Source: Desulfatitalea sp. UBA4791 (GTDB lineage: Bacteria > Desulfobacterota > Desulfobacteria > Desulfobacterales > Desulfosarcinaceae). Taken from it: DNA of 64,000 bases. Position 1 is the first letter of the stretch; each line of letters starts with the position of its first letter. The position numbers and the translations under genes were made by a program. The DNA lies in assembly GCA_002402905.1 (NCBI GenBank), contig DHGT01000037.1, positions 44,795 to 108,794 on the forward strand, written 5' to 3'. Under the pieces are notes generated by a model. That model did no database searches. It saw only the letters and a list, made by a program, of their open reading frames with translations, and was not told where the DNA came from. Shown piece after piece: positions 1 through 9,678 of this stretch.

Positions 1-356
1 GCCGTTTGCATTCAACCGGCACTATTGACCGCAGGCGTATGTGGCCCTGGCCACCTGCCCCACCCACGCCTGCCATCTCTGTTGCCATGCGAATTGTTTT
101 ATCAAACAACTTTGGGAAGCATGCCCTTAAGCGTAAATCACATTCAGCTAAAGCTTAGACTGGATAGTTGTAGGTGCGGAATGCGACGAAGCGCTTGCTT
201 TGACGCGATGGCCGCGCTAAAAGGAAAAACCGTTCCCGCGGAAATGGCACGACCGCCGACTCCCGCAACACGCAGTATCGACAGCCACCTCCGGCAGCGG
301 GTATCCAGGCCCGTGGCGGCGGTCGAGATCACCCAATGGCCGGGGAAGAGACGAAA
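1..356. other. Unassigned stretch upstream of aroA
   Basis: I see no recognisable gene here. One plus frame stays open from the left edge into the aroA start region, but its translation resembles no known family and its codon use is poor. The stretch from about 80 to 230 is less GC-rich than what follows, which fits an intergenic or promoter region. No convincing -35/-10 pair or terminator was found. Confidence 0.4.
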
Positions 357-1619
357 ATGATTCGGATTGAAACCCAACCCATCAAAGCGAACCTCACGGT
401 GCAGGTGCCCGGCTCCAAGAGCTTTACCCACCGGTTGCTCATCGCCGCCGCCTTGTCCGACGGCCGCTGCCGGATCAGCAATCCGCTGCGCAGCGAAGAC
501 ACCCGCTTGACCTTCGAGGCCTTGAAACAGATGGGAATCCAGGGTGAGGATCTGGTCAACGCTATGGTCATCGAGGGCGCCCATGGCCGCCTGGCCCCAT
601 GCGCCGATCCCATCGACCTGGGCAATTCGGGCACCTCCATGCGCCTGCTCAGCGGGCTGGCCATCCTCGGCCGCGGCGACTACCAGTTTACCGGCACCCC
701 GCGCATGTGCCAGCGCCCCATGCAGGCCCTGCTCGACAGCCTTCGCCAGCTGGGCATCGATGCCCGCTCGACCAACGGCAACGGCTGCCCGCCCATCGTC
801 ATCCCCGGCGGCCCGCCGACCGGCCGGCACACCACCATCGATTGCGGCACCAGCAGCCAGTACCTTTCGGCCCTGCTGCTGACGGCCCCCTGCCTCGAGC
901 GCGGGCTCGTCATCGACGTCACCCGCGGGCCGGTGTCCAGACCCTACATCGACATGACCACCGGCATCATGAAACGGTTCGGCATCGAACTGCACCAGGA
1001 TGGATATACCCATTTCGAGGTGCCCGGGGGCCAAACCTACCATTCCGGCGATCACACGGTCGAACCGGACGGCTCCCAGGCCGGCTATTTCTGGGCGGCC
1101 GGCGCCATCACCGGCGCCACGGTTAAAGTCCTGGGGGTCACGCCCTCCTCCAGCCAGGGCGATGTGGGGCTGGCCGAGGTCTTCGGCCGCATGGGGTGCC
1201 GCGTGGCGCACGATCCCGACGGCACGGCCGTGACCGGAGGCGACCTGGTCGCCATCGATATCGACATGGGCCACATGCCCGACATGGTGCCCACCCTGGC
1301 CGTGGTGGCCGCTTTTGCCAGGGGCACCACGGTGATTCGCAACGTGGCGCACCTGCGCGCCAAGGAGAGCGATCGCTTGGCGGCCGTCTCCCAGGAGTTG
1401 GGCAAAATGGGCATCGCTACCCAATGCGGCCCGGACGAGTTGCGCGTCACCGGCGGTCAACCCCACGGGGCCACCATTGAAACCTATGACGATCACCGCA
1501 TCGCCATGTGTTTCGCCGTGACCGGCCTGAGAGTGCCGGGTGTGGTCATCACCGGCGAAAGCTGCGTGGCCAAGTCGTTTCCCAATTTTTGGGAAGTTTT
1601 CCAAACGCTGTATGCGTAA
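357..1619 (+). CDS. aroA: 3-phosphoshikimate 1-carboxyvinyltransferase (EPSP synthase)
   Basis: This cytoplasmic enzyme of the shikimate pathway transfers enolpyruvate from PEP to shikimate-3-phosphate. The 420-residue length is usual for the family. PGSKSFTHR near residues 18-26 is the N-terminal phosphate-binding motif, NSGTSMR near 90 is the PEP-site loop, and KESDR (about 336-340) and DDHR (about 378) are the conserved C-terminal catalytic stretches. An in-frame ATG lies 21 nt upstream at 336, but the ATG at 357 follows a GGGGAAGAG ribosome site and begins with the usual beta-strand, so I prefer it. It is the first gene of a run aroA-aroC-aminotransferase-tyrA, which points to one chorismate-to-tyrosine operon. 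Confidence 0.96.
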   Translation: MIRIETQPIKANLTVQVPGSKSFTHRLLIAAALSDGRCRISNPLRSEDTRLTFEALKQMGIQGEDLVNAMVIEGAHGRLAPCADPIDLGNSGTSMRLLSGLAILGRGDYQFTGTPRMCQRPMQALLDSLRQLGIDARSTNGNGCPPIVIPGGPPTGRHTTIDCGTSSQYLSALLLTAPCLERGLVIDVTRGPVSRPYIDMTTGIMKRFGIELHQDGYTHFEVPGGQTYHSGDHTVEPDGSQAGYFWAAGAITGATVKVLGVTPSSSQGDVGLAEVFGRMGCRVAHDPDGTAVTGGDLVAIDIDMGHMPDMVPTLAVVAAFARGTTVIRNVAHLRAKESDRLAAVSQELGKMGIATQCGPDELRVTGGQPHGATIETYDDHRIAMCFAVTGLRVPGVVITGESCVAKSFPNFWEVFQTLYA

Positions 1620-1743
1620 GTTTTAAGTGTAAAGTTTAAAGTGAAGGAATTCTATCGCTATTAAAAATCGCCCGGTTTTGCGCTGCCCCCGGCACCGCTG
1701 ACGGTTACATCTGGGCGATATATTGGCGTTAAAGGATCATGTC

Positions 1744-2841
1744 ATGTCCAGCACGTTTGGCACCTTGTTTCGCGTCACCACCTTTGGCGAGTCCCACTGC
1801 AAGGGGGTGGGCGCCTTGGTGGACGGCTGTCCGCCCAACCTGTTATTGAGCGAGGCCGATATTCAGCCCCAACTCGACCGCCGGCGACCCGGACAGAGCA
1901 AGATGACCACCGACCGCCAGGAGGCCGACCGGGTGACGATCCTTTCGGGTGTCGAAAACGGCCGCACACTGGGTACGCCCATCGGACTGTTCGTGCCCAA
2001 CCGCGACCAGCGTCCCGGCGACTATGCCGATATGTCGCAGATTCCGCGGCCATCCCATGCCGATTACACCTACCAGATGAAGTACGGTATTCGTGCGGCC
2101 AGCGGCGGCGGCCGTTCCAGCGCGAGGGAGACCATCGGGCGCGTGGCGGCCGGGGCCATCGCCGAAAAGATCCTGGGCGAGGGTTTCGGGGTCCAGATCG
2201 TGGCCTGGGTCAGTGCCGTGGCCGACATACCTTCCGGGGCGGTGGATATGGCGACGATCACCCGGGATCGGGTCGATGGCAACTCGATCCGCTGCCCGGA
2301 CGAATCGGCTGCCCAGCAGATGATGGCCGCCGTGCGGGCGGCCCGGGACGACCAGGACTCGTTGGGCGGAGTGGTCACTTGCGTGTGCCGCAACGTTCCC
2401 GTGGGGCTGGGTGAACCGGTCTTCGACAAGCTCGAAGCCCAACTGGCGCGTGCCATGCTTTCCATCCCGGCCACCAAAGGCTTTGAGATCGGCTCGGGAT
2501 TTGCCGGCACGCGCCTGCGCGGTTCCCGGCACAACGATCCATTCGTTCAAAAAGAGGGCCGCCTGGGCACCCTTACCAACAACAGCGGCGGCATTCAGGG
2601 CGGCATCAGCAACGGGGAACCCATCTATTTCCGGGTGGCCTTCAAACCGCCGGCCACCATCGGCAGCCCGCAAACGACGGTCGACTTCAGCGGCGCGTCG
2701 GCCGTGCTGGCGGCCAAGGGCCGCCATGACCCTTGCGTGGTGCCCCGCGCCGTTCCCATCGTCGAAGCCATGGCGGCCCTGGTGCTGGTGGACAGCCTGC
2801 TGCGCCAGGCGGCCCGCTGCGTCGGGAATCTGCAACCATGA
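1744..2841 (+). CDS. aroC: Chorismate synthase
   Basis: The protein converts EPSP to chorismate using reduced FMN. It has 365 residues. Conserved features are the N-terminal FGESH motif, RPGQS near residue 48 and [15 protein letters not shown] near 125. The FGESH is followed by CKGVG rather than the usual bacterial GPALG, and RSSARETIG is also a form I associate with fungal and plant enzymes, so this may be a eukaryote-like branch. A TTG start at 1723 is open, but AAAGGA at 1731-1736 lies 7 nt before the ATG at 1744, and the protein aligns with the family from there. The stop overlaps the next start as ATGA. Confidence 0.95.
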   Translation: MSSTFGTLFRVTTFGESHCKGVGALVDGCPPNLLLSEADIQPQLDRRRPGQSKMTTDRQEADRVTILSGVENGRTLGTPIGLFVPNRDQRPGDYADMSQIPRPSHADYTYQMKYGIRAASGGGRSSARETIGRVAAGAIAEKILGEGFGVQIVAWVSAVADIPSGAVDMATITRDRVDGNSIRCPDESAAQQMMAAVRAARDDQDSLGGVVTCVCRNVPVGLGEPVFDKLEAQLARAMLSIPATKGFEIGSGFAGTRLRGSRHNDPFVQKEGRLGTLTNNSGGIQGGISNGEPIYFRVAFKPPATIGSPQTTVDFSGASAVLAAKGRHDPCVVPRAVPIVEAMAALVLVDSLLRQAARCVGNLQP

Positions 2842-3992
2842 TCAGCGCCGCCCCTCATCTGGCCCAACGGCTCAAGCAGGTGAGCGAGTCCCGTACCACC
2901 CGCATCTCGACGCTCGCCCAGACCATGCGCCAGCAAGGACGCGACATCATCAGCCTGGCCGTGGGCGAGCCCGATTTTCCCACGCCCGAGCCGATCATCG
3001 ACGCGACCCAACGCGCCCTGGCCGACCAGCAGACCCGTTACGGCCCCGTGCCCGGCGAGCCTGTCCTGCGGGAGCAGTTGGCCGAGGCGTTCGCCCCGTT
3101 CGGCTACGATCGCGATAACATCCTGGTGACCAACGGCGCCAAGCAGGCCTTGTACTCCCTTTTCCAGGTGCTGTGCGATCCCGGTGACGAAGTGCTCCTG
3201 ACGCGGCCGTGCTGGGTCAGCTTCACCGAACAGATCAAGCTGGCCGGCGCAACGCCGGTGCTGGTCGAGGCCGCCGCCGATTTCCAGCTCGACCCAGAGC
3301 GCATCGCCCGGGCCGTCACCGGCCGTACGCGCGCGATCCTGGTCAACAGCCCCAACAACCCCACCGGCGCAGTGTATGAACCATCGGCCCTGGCCGAAGC
3401 CGCCCGAGTGGCCGCCGAACGCGGGATCTATCTCATTGCGGACGAGGCTTATCACGCCTTTACCTATGACGGCCGCGAGCATCACATGGCCTTGGCGAAC
3501 AGTCCGGATCCCCGGCGGGTGATCACGGTGCGCAGCTTTTCCAAACACTTCAATATGACTGGTTTCCGCCTGGGATATGTGGCGGCCGACAAGGGGATCG
3601 TACACGCCCTGGCCCGCCTGCAGAGCCATTTGACCGGCAACGTCTGCAGCTTCGCCCAATACGGCGCCCTGGCGGCCTTACGCATGGACCCGGCGATCGT
3701 GGCGCAGCGGCGTGCCGCGTTACAAAAGCGCCGGGACACGGCCGAAGCCCTTGTCCGGACGCTTTTCCCCTGTGTCCACGGCGCGGGCGCCTTCTACCTC
3801 TTTCCAAATGTCAGCGCCTGCCTGCGGGCGGGTGAAACCAGCGAGGACCTGGCCGAACGCCTGCTCCATGCGGCCGGGGTGGCGGTGGTGCCGGGGGAGG
3901 CCTTTCATGGACCGGGCCACATCCGTATCTCCTATGGCATCGACGAGGCCCTTCTGCGGCGCGCATTCGAGAACATCAAAGAGGTGTTATGA
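2838..3992 (+). CDS. Class I/II PLP-dependent aminotransferase (aspartate/aromatic type)
   Basis: This fold-type I aminotransferase has 384 residues. The motifs are GEPDFPTP near residues 43-50, the NNPTG cofactor loop at 173-177, DEAY at 202-205 and the PLP lysine K236 in [15 protein letters not shown]. It lies between chorismate synthase and a TyrA-like dehydrogenase, with 4-nt overlaps at both ends, so it probably transaminates prephenate to arogenate or makes tyrosine/phenylalanine from the keto acids; aspartate aminotransferase is the alternative. The ATG at 2838 overlaps the aroC stop, and the open frame upstream is the aroC shadow. Confidence 0.88.
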   Translation: MISAAPHLAQRLKQVSESRTTRISTLAQTMRQQGRDIISLAVGEPDFPTPEPIIDATQRALADQQTRYGPVPGEPVLREQLAEAFAPFGYDRDNILVTNGAKQALYSLFQVLCDPGDEVLLTRPCWVSFTEQIKLAGATPVLVEAAADFQLDPERIARAVTGRTRAILVNSPNNPTGAVYEPSALAEAARVAAERGIYLIADEAYHAFTYDGREHHMALANSPDPRRVITVRSFSKHFNMTGFRLGYVAADKGIVHALARLQSHLTGNVCSFAQYGALAALRMDPAIVAQRRAALQKRRDTAEALVRTLFPCVHGAGAFYLFPNVSACLRAGETSEDLAERLLHAAGVAVVPGEAFHGPGHIRISYGIDEALLRRAFENIKEVL

Positions 3993-4747
3993 TCGGTCTG
4001 ATCGGATACGGGCGCTTCGGCCGCCTGACCGTGCGCCATCTCTCCGGAGACATGGAGGTGGCGGTCTATTCCCGCGGTTCGGAAAAGGCGGCGGATATCG
4101 CGGCCGCCGGCGGGCGGTTGGTCTCGATAGAGGAGGCCTGCGCCCGGACCATCGTCATCGTCTGCGTGCCCATCTCGGCCATGCAGGCCACCCTGACGCA
4201 AATCGCCCCCTTGCTGCGATCCGGCGTCACGGTGGCCGATGTGTGCTCGGTCAAGGAGTATCCGGCCCTCTGGATGCGGCAACTGCTGCCGGCGTCGGTG
4301 GAGATTCTGGCCACCCATCCCATGTTCGGGCCGGACAGCGCCGCCCATTCGCTGCAGGGCCACAAAATCGTCCTCTGCCCGGAGCGCATCCGTTCTGAAA
4401 GATATGAAAAGATCAAAGCCTGGCTGGCAGCCAGGCAACTGCAGATCATCGAAACCACCCCTTCCGAGCACGATCGCAAGATCGCTCTCAGCCTCTCCCT
4501 CACCCATTTCATCGGCCGCACCCTTTCCGAATTCGGTGCCCAGCCGCTGGATATCGACACCGAAGGATACAAGCGCCTGCTGCACATCCTCGGGGTGGTC
4601 AAAAACGACACCTGGCAGCTCTTCGAAGACATGCACCGGTATAACCCGTACGCCCGCGAAAAGCGGGAAGCCTTCATGGCGGCCATGGCCCGCATCCACG
4701 AGCATTTAAAAGAAAAAGAGGATCAGGGCCCCAGGCTCATGGAATAG
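3989..4747 (+). CDS. Prephenate/arogenate dehydrogenase (TyrA-like)
   Basis: The 252-residue protein begins directly with a Rossmann NAD(P)-binding motif, GLIGYGRFG at residues 3-11, and has the ATHPMFGPDS stretch typical of prephenate dehydrogenases. It would oxidatively decarboxylate prephenate or arogenate on the way to tyrosine. The start overlaps the aminotransferase stop (ATGA), which implies translational coupling and a shared transcript with aroA and aroC. There is no chorismate mutase or ACT domain, so chorismate mutase activity must come from elsewhere. The choice between prephenate and arogenate as substrate cannot be made from sequence alone. Confidence 0.87.
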   Translation: MIGLIGYGRFGRLTVRHLSGDMEVAVYSRGSEKAADIAAAGGRLVSIEEACARTIVIVCVPISAMQATLTQIAPLLRSGVTVADVCSVKEYPALWMRQLLPASVEILATHPMFGPDSAAHSLQGHKIVLCPERIRSERYEKIKAWLAARQLQIIETTPSEHDRKIALSLSLTHFIGRTLSEFGAQPLDIDTEGYKRLLHILGVVKNDTWQLFEDMHRYNPYAREKREAFMAAMARIHEHLKEKEDQGPRLME

Positions 4748-4880
4748 AGGAAGGCCGCCGGGCCCATTACAGAAAAGGCAATGGCGACCGAATCGCTGGC
4801 CGGGGTTGATTCCGCCGGGTCCATGTTTAATTTTCCGGTTCTAATCCAACCGATGGAAGCCTAACCGAGCGGAGAGGGGC

Positions 4881-5198
4881 ATGACCGTCCAACAGCCGGG
4901 CACAACCGAAGTCGTCAAGGAGGAGGGCCGGACCCGAACCCAGGAGCCGCCCATGTACCGGGTGATCCTGCATAATGACGACTATACCACCCGCGAGTTC
5001 GTGGTGGAGCTGCTGGTGTACGTTTTTCACAAATCCCGCAACGCCGCCATCGAACTGATGTGGCGCGTGCATCGCCATGGCCGGGGCGTGGCGGGGGTTT
5101 ACGACCGCGACGTGGCCGAAACCAAGGTGGCCGAAGCCACCATGCTGGCCCGCCAGGCCGAATTTCCCCTCCAGGTCACCATGGAGCCCGACCCCTGA
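4881..5198 (+). CDS. clpS: ATP-dependent Clp protease adaptor ClpS
   Basis: ClpS delivers N-degron substrates to ClpAP. This 105-residue copy has the family core: YRVILHNDDYTT near residues 27-38 binds the N-terminal residue, followed by the helix with FVVELLVYVFH and the HxxGRGVAGVY segment. The first 25 residues are a variable charged extension. GGAGAGGGGC precedes the ATG closely. ClpS is often followed by clpA, but here the next gene is convergent and unrelated, so clpA must be elsewhere. Confidence 0.93.
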   Translation: MTVQQPGTTEVVKEEGRTRTQEPPMYRVILHNDDYTTREFVVELLVYVFHKSRNAAIELMWRVHRHGRGVAGVYDRDVAETKVAEATMLARQAEFPLQVTMEPDP

Positions 5199-5252
5199 TT
5201 CTCAGGCGTTGCAAATTCCCGCGTCTCCTCCGCTGAGTCATTCTCTCTGCCC

Positions 5253-6530
5253 TCAGCCTTTATCAAGGGCCATCGTTCCCACCCCGCCGCCGACGGACAC
5301 GGATTTCGCCGAAAACGGCAACTGTGCGTTGAGGTCGTCGATTTGGGCCAGTTCCGCCCGATTGATCTCGTCGATAAAACGGTTGAACATCTTCTCCAGA
5401 CGCGGCTCGTAGAACCGGTGCAGGCTGGTGTTGGCCACGGCCTCGAAGCCGCGGTAGATTTTGTGCGGCGAGCCGGCGCCCGGGTCGAAGCGCTGTATGC
5501 CGTGTTCGATGGCCCACTCGATGGGGGCATAAAAACACATGTTGAAATGCAGATCCTTGAGCGGCAAGGCACTGCCCCAATAACGCCCGATGAGGGTTTG
5601 TCCCTTGTAAAGCAGCATGGAGAGGGCCAGCGGTTGTTCTCCGATGGATGGGTGATAGGCGGCCGCCAGCAGCAACCGGTGGCAGTAGCGCGTGAACAGG
5701 TCCTGGAAAAAGGCGGCGTTTAAATACCTGGCGGCCCAGGGGCCGTACTGGGCATTGGTGTTGAGATAATAGCGGTACATGAGGTCGGCCATTTGCGGTG
5801 GGATCTGATCGCCGGTCAGCATGCGGATCGTGACCCCCTGTTGTTCCATGCGGCGGCGCTCGCGTCGAATGTTGCGGCGCTGGATCGATTTGAACGGGGC
5901 CAGATAATCCTCAAACGAAGCATAGTTCCGGTTGCGCCACAAAAAACTCTGGTGACGCCAGGGCACATAACCTCGCGCAGCGGCATGATCCATCCAGGCC
6001 GGATCCACAAACAGCAGATGGCAGCCGGAGAGGCCGGCCGCCTTACAATAGGCGTCGATGGCCTCCCACATGACCCGTTCAATGGCGTGGGCAGGCGCCG
6101 TGGCGTCGACGAGAAAACGATAGCCAACCGCCGGTGTGGCGGGACTCATGCCGACCAGCTTGGGGTAATAGGCGATCTGCTGCTGCTCGGCCCAACGCGC
6201 CCACCACTGGTCGAAAACAAACTCGCCGCTGCTGTGGCGCTTGCGGTACAAGGGGGCTCCACCCACCAGCCGATCGCCCTGCCAGACGGTCAGGTGCCAG
6301 GGTTCCCAGCCGGTTGACGGTGCGATGCTACCCGAGGCCTCGAGCAGGTGGAGCCACTGCCACTCGAGAACGGGTGTCTCCAGGGGCAGGGCCAGGCGGT
6401 CCCATTGCTCACGGTCGATATCGGCCATGGCCGATTGCCAGCGAACATGAAATCTTTTTTCATCGCGCAGAGCACAGGGGCGGGTAATTGCCTGATTTTT
6501 TGTCGTCTTGGCCGTGGTCTTGGGGTCCAT
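5253..6530 (-). CDS. FemAB-like GNAT-fold protein (DUF482 / peptidogalycan biosynthesis family)
   Basis: The 425-residue protein has the pattern of the DUF482/FemAB_like family, a double GNAT fold annotated as peptidoglycan-related acyl or aminoacyl transfer. Visible hallmarks are the basic stretch SIQRRNIRRERRRM near residue 220, the GRYWGS strand and the FDPGAGSPHKIYRGFEA block near 365-380 that ends the acyl-binding site. The start at 6530 follows AAGAGGTG at good spacing. It converges with clpS and is followed on the same strand by an M48 lipoprotein protease, so an envelope role is plausible. The actual substrate is unknown. Confidence 0.8.
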   Translation of the reverse strand: MDPKTTAKTTKNQAITRPCALRDEKRFHVRWQSAMADIDREQWDRLALPLETPVLEWQWLHLLEASGSIAPSTGWEPWHLTVWQGDRLVGGAPLYRKRHSSGEFVFDQWWARWAEQQQIAYYPKLVGMSPATPAVGYRFLVDATAPAHAIERVMWEAIDAYCKAAGLSGCHLLFVDPAWMDHAAARGYVPWRHQSFLWRNRNYASFEDYLAPFKSIQRRNIRRERRRMEQQGVTIRMLTGDQIPPQMADLMYRYYLNTNAQYGPWAARYLNAAFFQDLFTRYCHRLLLAAAYHPSIGEQPLALSMLLYKGQTLIGRYWGSALPLKDLHFNMCFYAPIEWAIEHGIQRFDPGAGSPHKIYRGFEAVANTSLHRFYEPRLEKMFNRFIDEINRAELAQIDDLNAQLPFSAKSVSVGGGVGTMALDKG

Positions 6531-6591
6531 GAATCACCTCTTGCCTGAGATAGCGTTGGCCGTCGATAGAAGGTGATGCATGGAACTCCAC

Positions 6592-7416
6592 CTACCGTTT
6601 ACGTGCCTTTTCGTAGTAGGCCAAGGCCTCGGGCAGATGTTTCTGAATATCCTTGATGCGGCTGTCCGGCGCCGGATGGGTGGACAAAAATTCGGGCGGC
6701 CGCTCTCCCCCCTCCTGGTTCATGCGCTGCCAGAAGGGCACCGCTTCCCGCGGATCATATCCGGCTATGGCCATCAACACCAGGCCGATGCGGTCGGCCT
6801 CGCTTTCGTGCAGGCGACTGTAGGGCAAGAGCACCCCCACGCTGGTGCCCAGACCATAGGCGCCCATGAAGAGCGCCTGGGTTTGGGCCGGTTGCTGGGA
6901 GAGCGCCACGGCCAGCGCCGCGCCGCCCAATTGGGTCAACAAGCCCTGACTCATGCGTTCGTTACCGTGATTGGCAATGGCATGGGCCACCTCATGGCCC
7001 AGAACCACCGCCAGGCCGGTTTCGGTCTGAGTGTATTTCAAAATGCCCGTGTAGACGGCCGCCTTGCCGCCGGGCAGAACCCAGGCATTGACGGTCTTGT
7101 CGTCTTCGATGAGATTGAATTCCCAATTAAAGGTGCCGGCCAGATCGTCCCGCCCTGTGCTTCTCAAAAAATCCTCGGCCGCATTGGCGATACGAATGCC
7201 CACCTCGCGCACCATGGCCGACTTGGCCTGGTCCTTGGAAAGCTTGCTCTCTTTAAGCGTTTGCTGGTACTGCTCGACCCCCATGCTGGCCAGCTGGCTG
7301 TTGGAAACCAGGTTCAGACCGCTGCGGCCCGTCACCGGCACCGTGGAGCAGGCCGAAACGAGCAGCACCACGGCCAGCACGAACCACCATAACACCCATC
7401 CATACCTTCTTTTCAT
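6592..7416 (-). CDS. M48-family metalloprotease, lipoprotein
   Basis: This is a 274-residue zinc protease with a lipoprotein signal: a basic start, a hydrophobic stretch and the lipobox VSAC with the lipidated Cys at 23. The zinc motif HEVAH is at 141-145 and the third ligand lies in HESEADRIG downstream, as in M48 (Oma1/BepA/LoiP) proteases. The chosen ATG follows AAAAGGATG and starts the signal peptide; the longer open frame extends into divergent intergenic sequence. It probably handles misfolded envelope proteins in the periplasm, anchored to a membrane. It is divergent from the cyanophycinase-like gene at 7643. Confidence 0.9.
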   Translation of the reverse strand: MKRRYGWVLWWFVLAVVLLVSACSTVPVTGRSGLNLVSNSQLASMGVEQYQQTLKESKLSKDQAKSAMVREVGIRIANAAEDFLRSTGRDDLAGTFNWEFNLIEDDKTVNAWVLPGGKAAVYTGILKYTQTETGLAVVLGHEVAHAIANHGNERMSQGLLTQLGGAALAVALSQQPAQTQALFMGAYGLGTSVGVLLPYSRLHESEADRIGLVLMAIAGYDPREAVPFWQRMNQEGGERPPEFLSTHPAPDSRIKDIQKHLPEALAYYEKARKR

Positions 7417-7642
7417 GATGTCATCCTTTTCAAGGCACCCCGGCCATCCTTTACAAAAGGCGCCGGCGTCATAAAATAAAAGGGCGGTTTCAGCCGACAT
7501 GCCAAGGGATATCGTGCGGCTGTGAAAACAAAAGATAACCCAAGTGCCGAATCTTGTCCATGCGCGAAAGGAAATCGGAACCGATGGGCCAACAAAACCA
7601 CCCCATGACGGCGATCGCCGAAGGTCGCATTGGGGCGGCGTG

Positions 7643-8332
7643 ATGGGCCATTTGCTGTTACAAGGCGGCGCCGAATTCAAGGGCCGGATGGCCGCGTCGG
7701 ACTGCGCGGCCTTGTCCCGTTGCGGCGGATTGGATGCGCCGGTCTTTATCATCCCCACGGCCGCGGTACCCGACAACAACCACCAGAGGGCGGGCGGCAA
7801 CGGGGAGCGCTGGTTTCGTTCTTTAGGCGCCCACCGGATAATGGTGCTCGACCTGATCGACCGGCGCGCCGCCAACGATCCGGCCATAGCGGCCCAACTC
7901 CAGCCGAGAAGCCTGATCTATCTGCTGGGCGGGTTTCCCGGGTTTCTGGCCCAAACCCTGGCCGGCAGTGCGGTCTGGTCGGCGATTCGCGAGGCCTTGG
8001 CGCAAGGCGCCGTACTGGCCGGCAGCAGCGCCGGTGCCATGGTGCTGTGTGACCTTTTCTACGATCCCGCCCAGGCGCACATCGCCGCCGGACTGGGGGT
8101 GCTGCCCAATGCGTGTGTGCTGCCGCACCACGATACCTTCGGTCGGCAATGGGTCTCCCATCTGCGCCCACGGCTGCCCCAAGCCACGTTGATCGGCATC
8201 GACGAGGAGACGGGGATCATCGGCAATCTGGAAGAAAATGAATGGATGGTATATGGTCGGGGGACGGTAACGCTTTACCGTCCAGACGGAACGAGGGCGC
8301 GGTTCGGGGACGGAATGGTGCTTAACCTTTGA
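7643..8332 (+). CDS. Type 1 glutamine amidotransferase-like protein (peptidase S51 / cyanophycinase family)
   Basis: The 229-residue protein has the class I GAT-like fold of peptidase S51 and cyanophycinase. The nucleophile elbow is AGSSAGAM with the likely catalytic Ser at 129; HHDTFG and GIDEETGI downstream match the other conserved strands. Such enzymes cleave Asp- or isoAsp-linked peptides, but the true substrate is unknown. ATG 7643 is chosen because the family begins with the strand GHLLLQGGAE; the open frame before it has no family match. It heads a co-directional run of seven genes up to 15494 and lies 66 nt before a second cyanophycinase-like gene. Confidence 0.82.
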   Translation: MGHLLLQGGAEFKGRMAASDCAALSRCGGLDAPVFIIPTAAVPDNNHQRAGGNGERWFRSLGAHRIMVLDLIDRRAANDPAIAAQLQPRSLIYLLGGFPGFLAQTLAGSAVWSAIREALAQGAVLAGSSAGAMVLCDLFYDPAQAHIAAGLGVLPNACVLPHHDTFGRQWVSHLRPRLPQATLIGIDEETGIIGNLEENEWMVYGRGTVTLYRPDGTRARFGDGMVLNL

Positions 8333-8398
8333 TGAACTCGTGAAACGTCTTTGCGGGACGGCGCCGTAAATTTTGAATTTACCCAAGAAGGGTACGAC

Positions 8399-9661
8399 AT
8401 GCAGAAACAACCCGGTGTCATTGCGCTCATGGGGTCAGGCGAACTGACCACGACCATGGTCGAAGTTCACAAAGAACTCCTCCACCGTTACGGCGATGGG
8501 GCCCAGGCCGTTTTTCTCGATACACCGGCCGGGTTTCAGCTCAATGCCGACGACATCTCCAAAAAGGCGATCGACTATTTCCAGACCCGCGTGCTGCGGC
8601 CCTTGACCGTCGCCTCCTTGAAATCGGCCGAGACGGGCCGGGAAGAAACCGTAGAAGCGGCGTGCCGTCGGGTGCGCGAGGCCGATTACGTCCTGGTCGG
8701 TCCGGGCAGCCCGACCTATGCCCTGCGTCAATGGCAGCAGACCCACATCCCCGAACTGCTGGTCCAGCGCATTTCAGAAGGCGGCACCTTTGTCGCGGCC
8801 AGCGCCGCCGCCCTGACCGTGGGACGCGTCACCCTGCCGGTCTACGAAATCTACAAGGTGGGCGCATCCCCTTTCTGGACAGAGGGGTTGAATCTGCTGG
8901 CCCGGTTCGGCATGAACTGGGCGGTCATTCCCCACTGGAACAACGCCGAAGGGGGCAACCACGATACCCGCTTCTGTTTCATGGGCGCCCCCCGCATCGC
9001 GCAGCTCGAGACGCAGTTGCCGAATGGCATCGGCCTGCTCGGCCTGGACGAACACACGGCCCTGATCATCGATCTGGCACGGGATGGGGCCGAAATCCGG
9101 GGCATGGGGTGCGTCACGCTTCGGCGTCATGGCGGTGAGCAGGTGTTTACCAAAGGCGACCGTATTCCTCTCGGGCTGCTGCGCGGAGAGGAAGTGCTGG
9201 ATGTCAAGGCGCCTGCGTCCAGGGAACCCGCTGAGCCGTCAACGGACAGGAGACCCGTTGCGGAGGGTGATGACCCCGTCTGGCAGCCGGTGGAGGATCT
9301 GGCCGACAAAGTCCATGCCCATCTCGTTGCCGGCCGGGTCGAACCGGCTACCCAGACCCTGCTCGAACTCGAACGTCACATCGCCCAGGTCCACGAGCAG
9401 CTTCAGGAGCGCAGCGCCGAAGGCGCCGCTCGCGAGGCGCTGCGTGGCCTGATTGTGCTCTTCGGAAGCCATCTGGCCCGGCGGCCGGCCAGCCGCCGGG
9501 ACTGTCTGGCGCCCCTGGTGGAGCCTCTGCTGGCCCTGCGGGTCCAACTCAGGGAGAAACAGTTGTGGGACGTCGCCGATGCCATCCGCGACACCCTGCA
9601 GCAGGCGGGTGTGCTGGTCGAAGATACACCCGAAGGCGCGCGCTGGCACCTCACCCGTTGA
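8399..9661 (+). CDS. Cyanophycinase-like protein with a CysRS-type C-terminal domain
   Basis: Residues 1 to about 270 form a cyanophycinase-like domain: the IALMGSGELT start, VGPGSPTYALRQW near 100-112, and a nucleophile elbow AASAAAL with Ser135 where the usual SAG is SAA. Residues from about 300 to 420 are helical and end in W-ADAIRD-L-GV-VEDTPEG-RW, which closely resembles the C-terminal helical domain of cysteinyl-tRNA synthetases. The catalytic synthetase domain is absent. The ATG at 8399 follows GAAGGG. The gene is 17 nt upstream of the next one. Function is unknown; tRNA or cysteine binding by the C-terminal domain is only an inference. Confidence 0.78.
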   Translation: MQKQPGVIALMGSGELTTTMVEVHKELLHRYGDGAQAVFLDTPAGFQLNADDISKKAIDYFQTRVLRPLTVASLKSAETGREETVEAACRRVREADYVLVGPGSPTYALRQWQQTHIPELLVQRISEGGTFVAASAAALTVGRVTLPVYEIYKVGASPFWTEGLNLLARFGMNWAVIPHWNNAEGGNHDTRFCFMGAPRIAQLETQLPNGIGLLGLDEHTALIIDLARDGAEIRGMGCVTLRRHGGEQVFTKGDRIPLGLLRGEEVLDVKAPASREPAEPSTDRRPVAEGDDPVWQPVEDLADKVHAHLVAGRVEPATQTLLELERHIAQVHEQLQERSAEGAAREALRGLIVLFGSHLARRPASRRDCLAPLVEPLLALRVQLREKQLWDVADAIRDTLQQAGVLVEDTPEGARWHLTR

Positions 9662-9678
9662 GAAAGGGGGCACACCAG

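Noticed and set aside
144..1604. A 486-codon minus-strand open frame opposite aroA
   Set aside because: It is the mirror frame of aroA in GC-rich DNA and its translation is rich in His/Gly/Ala with no family motif.
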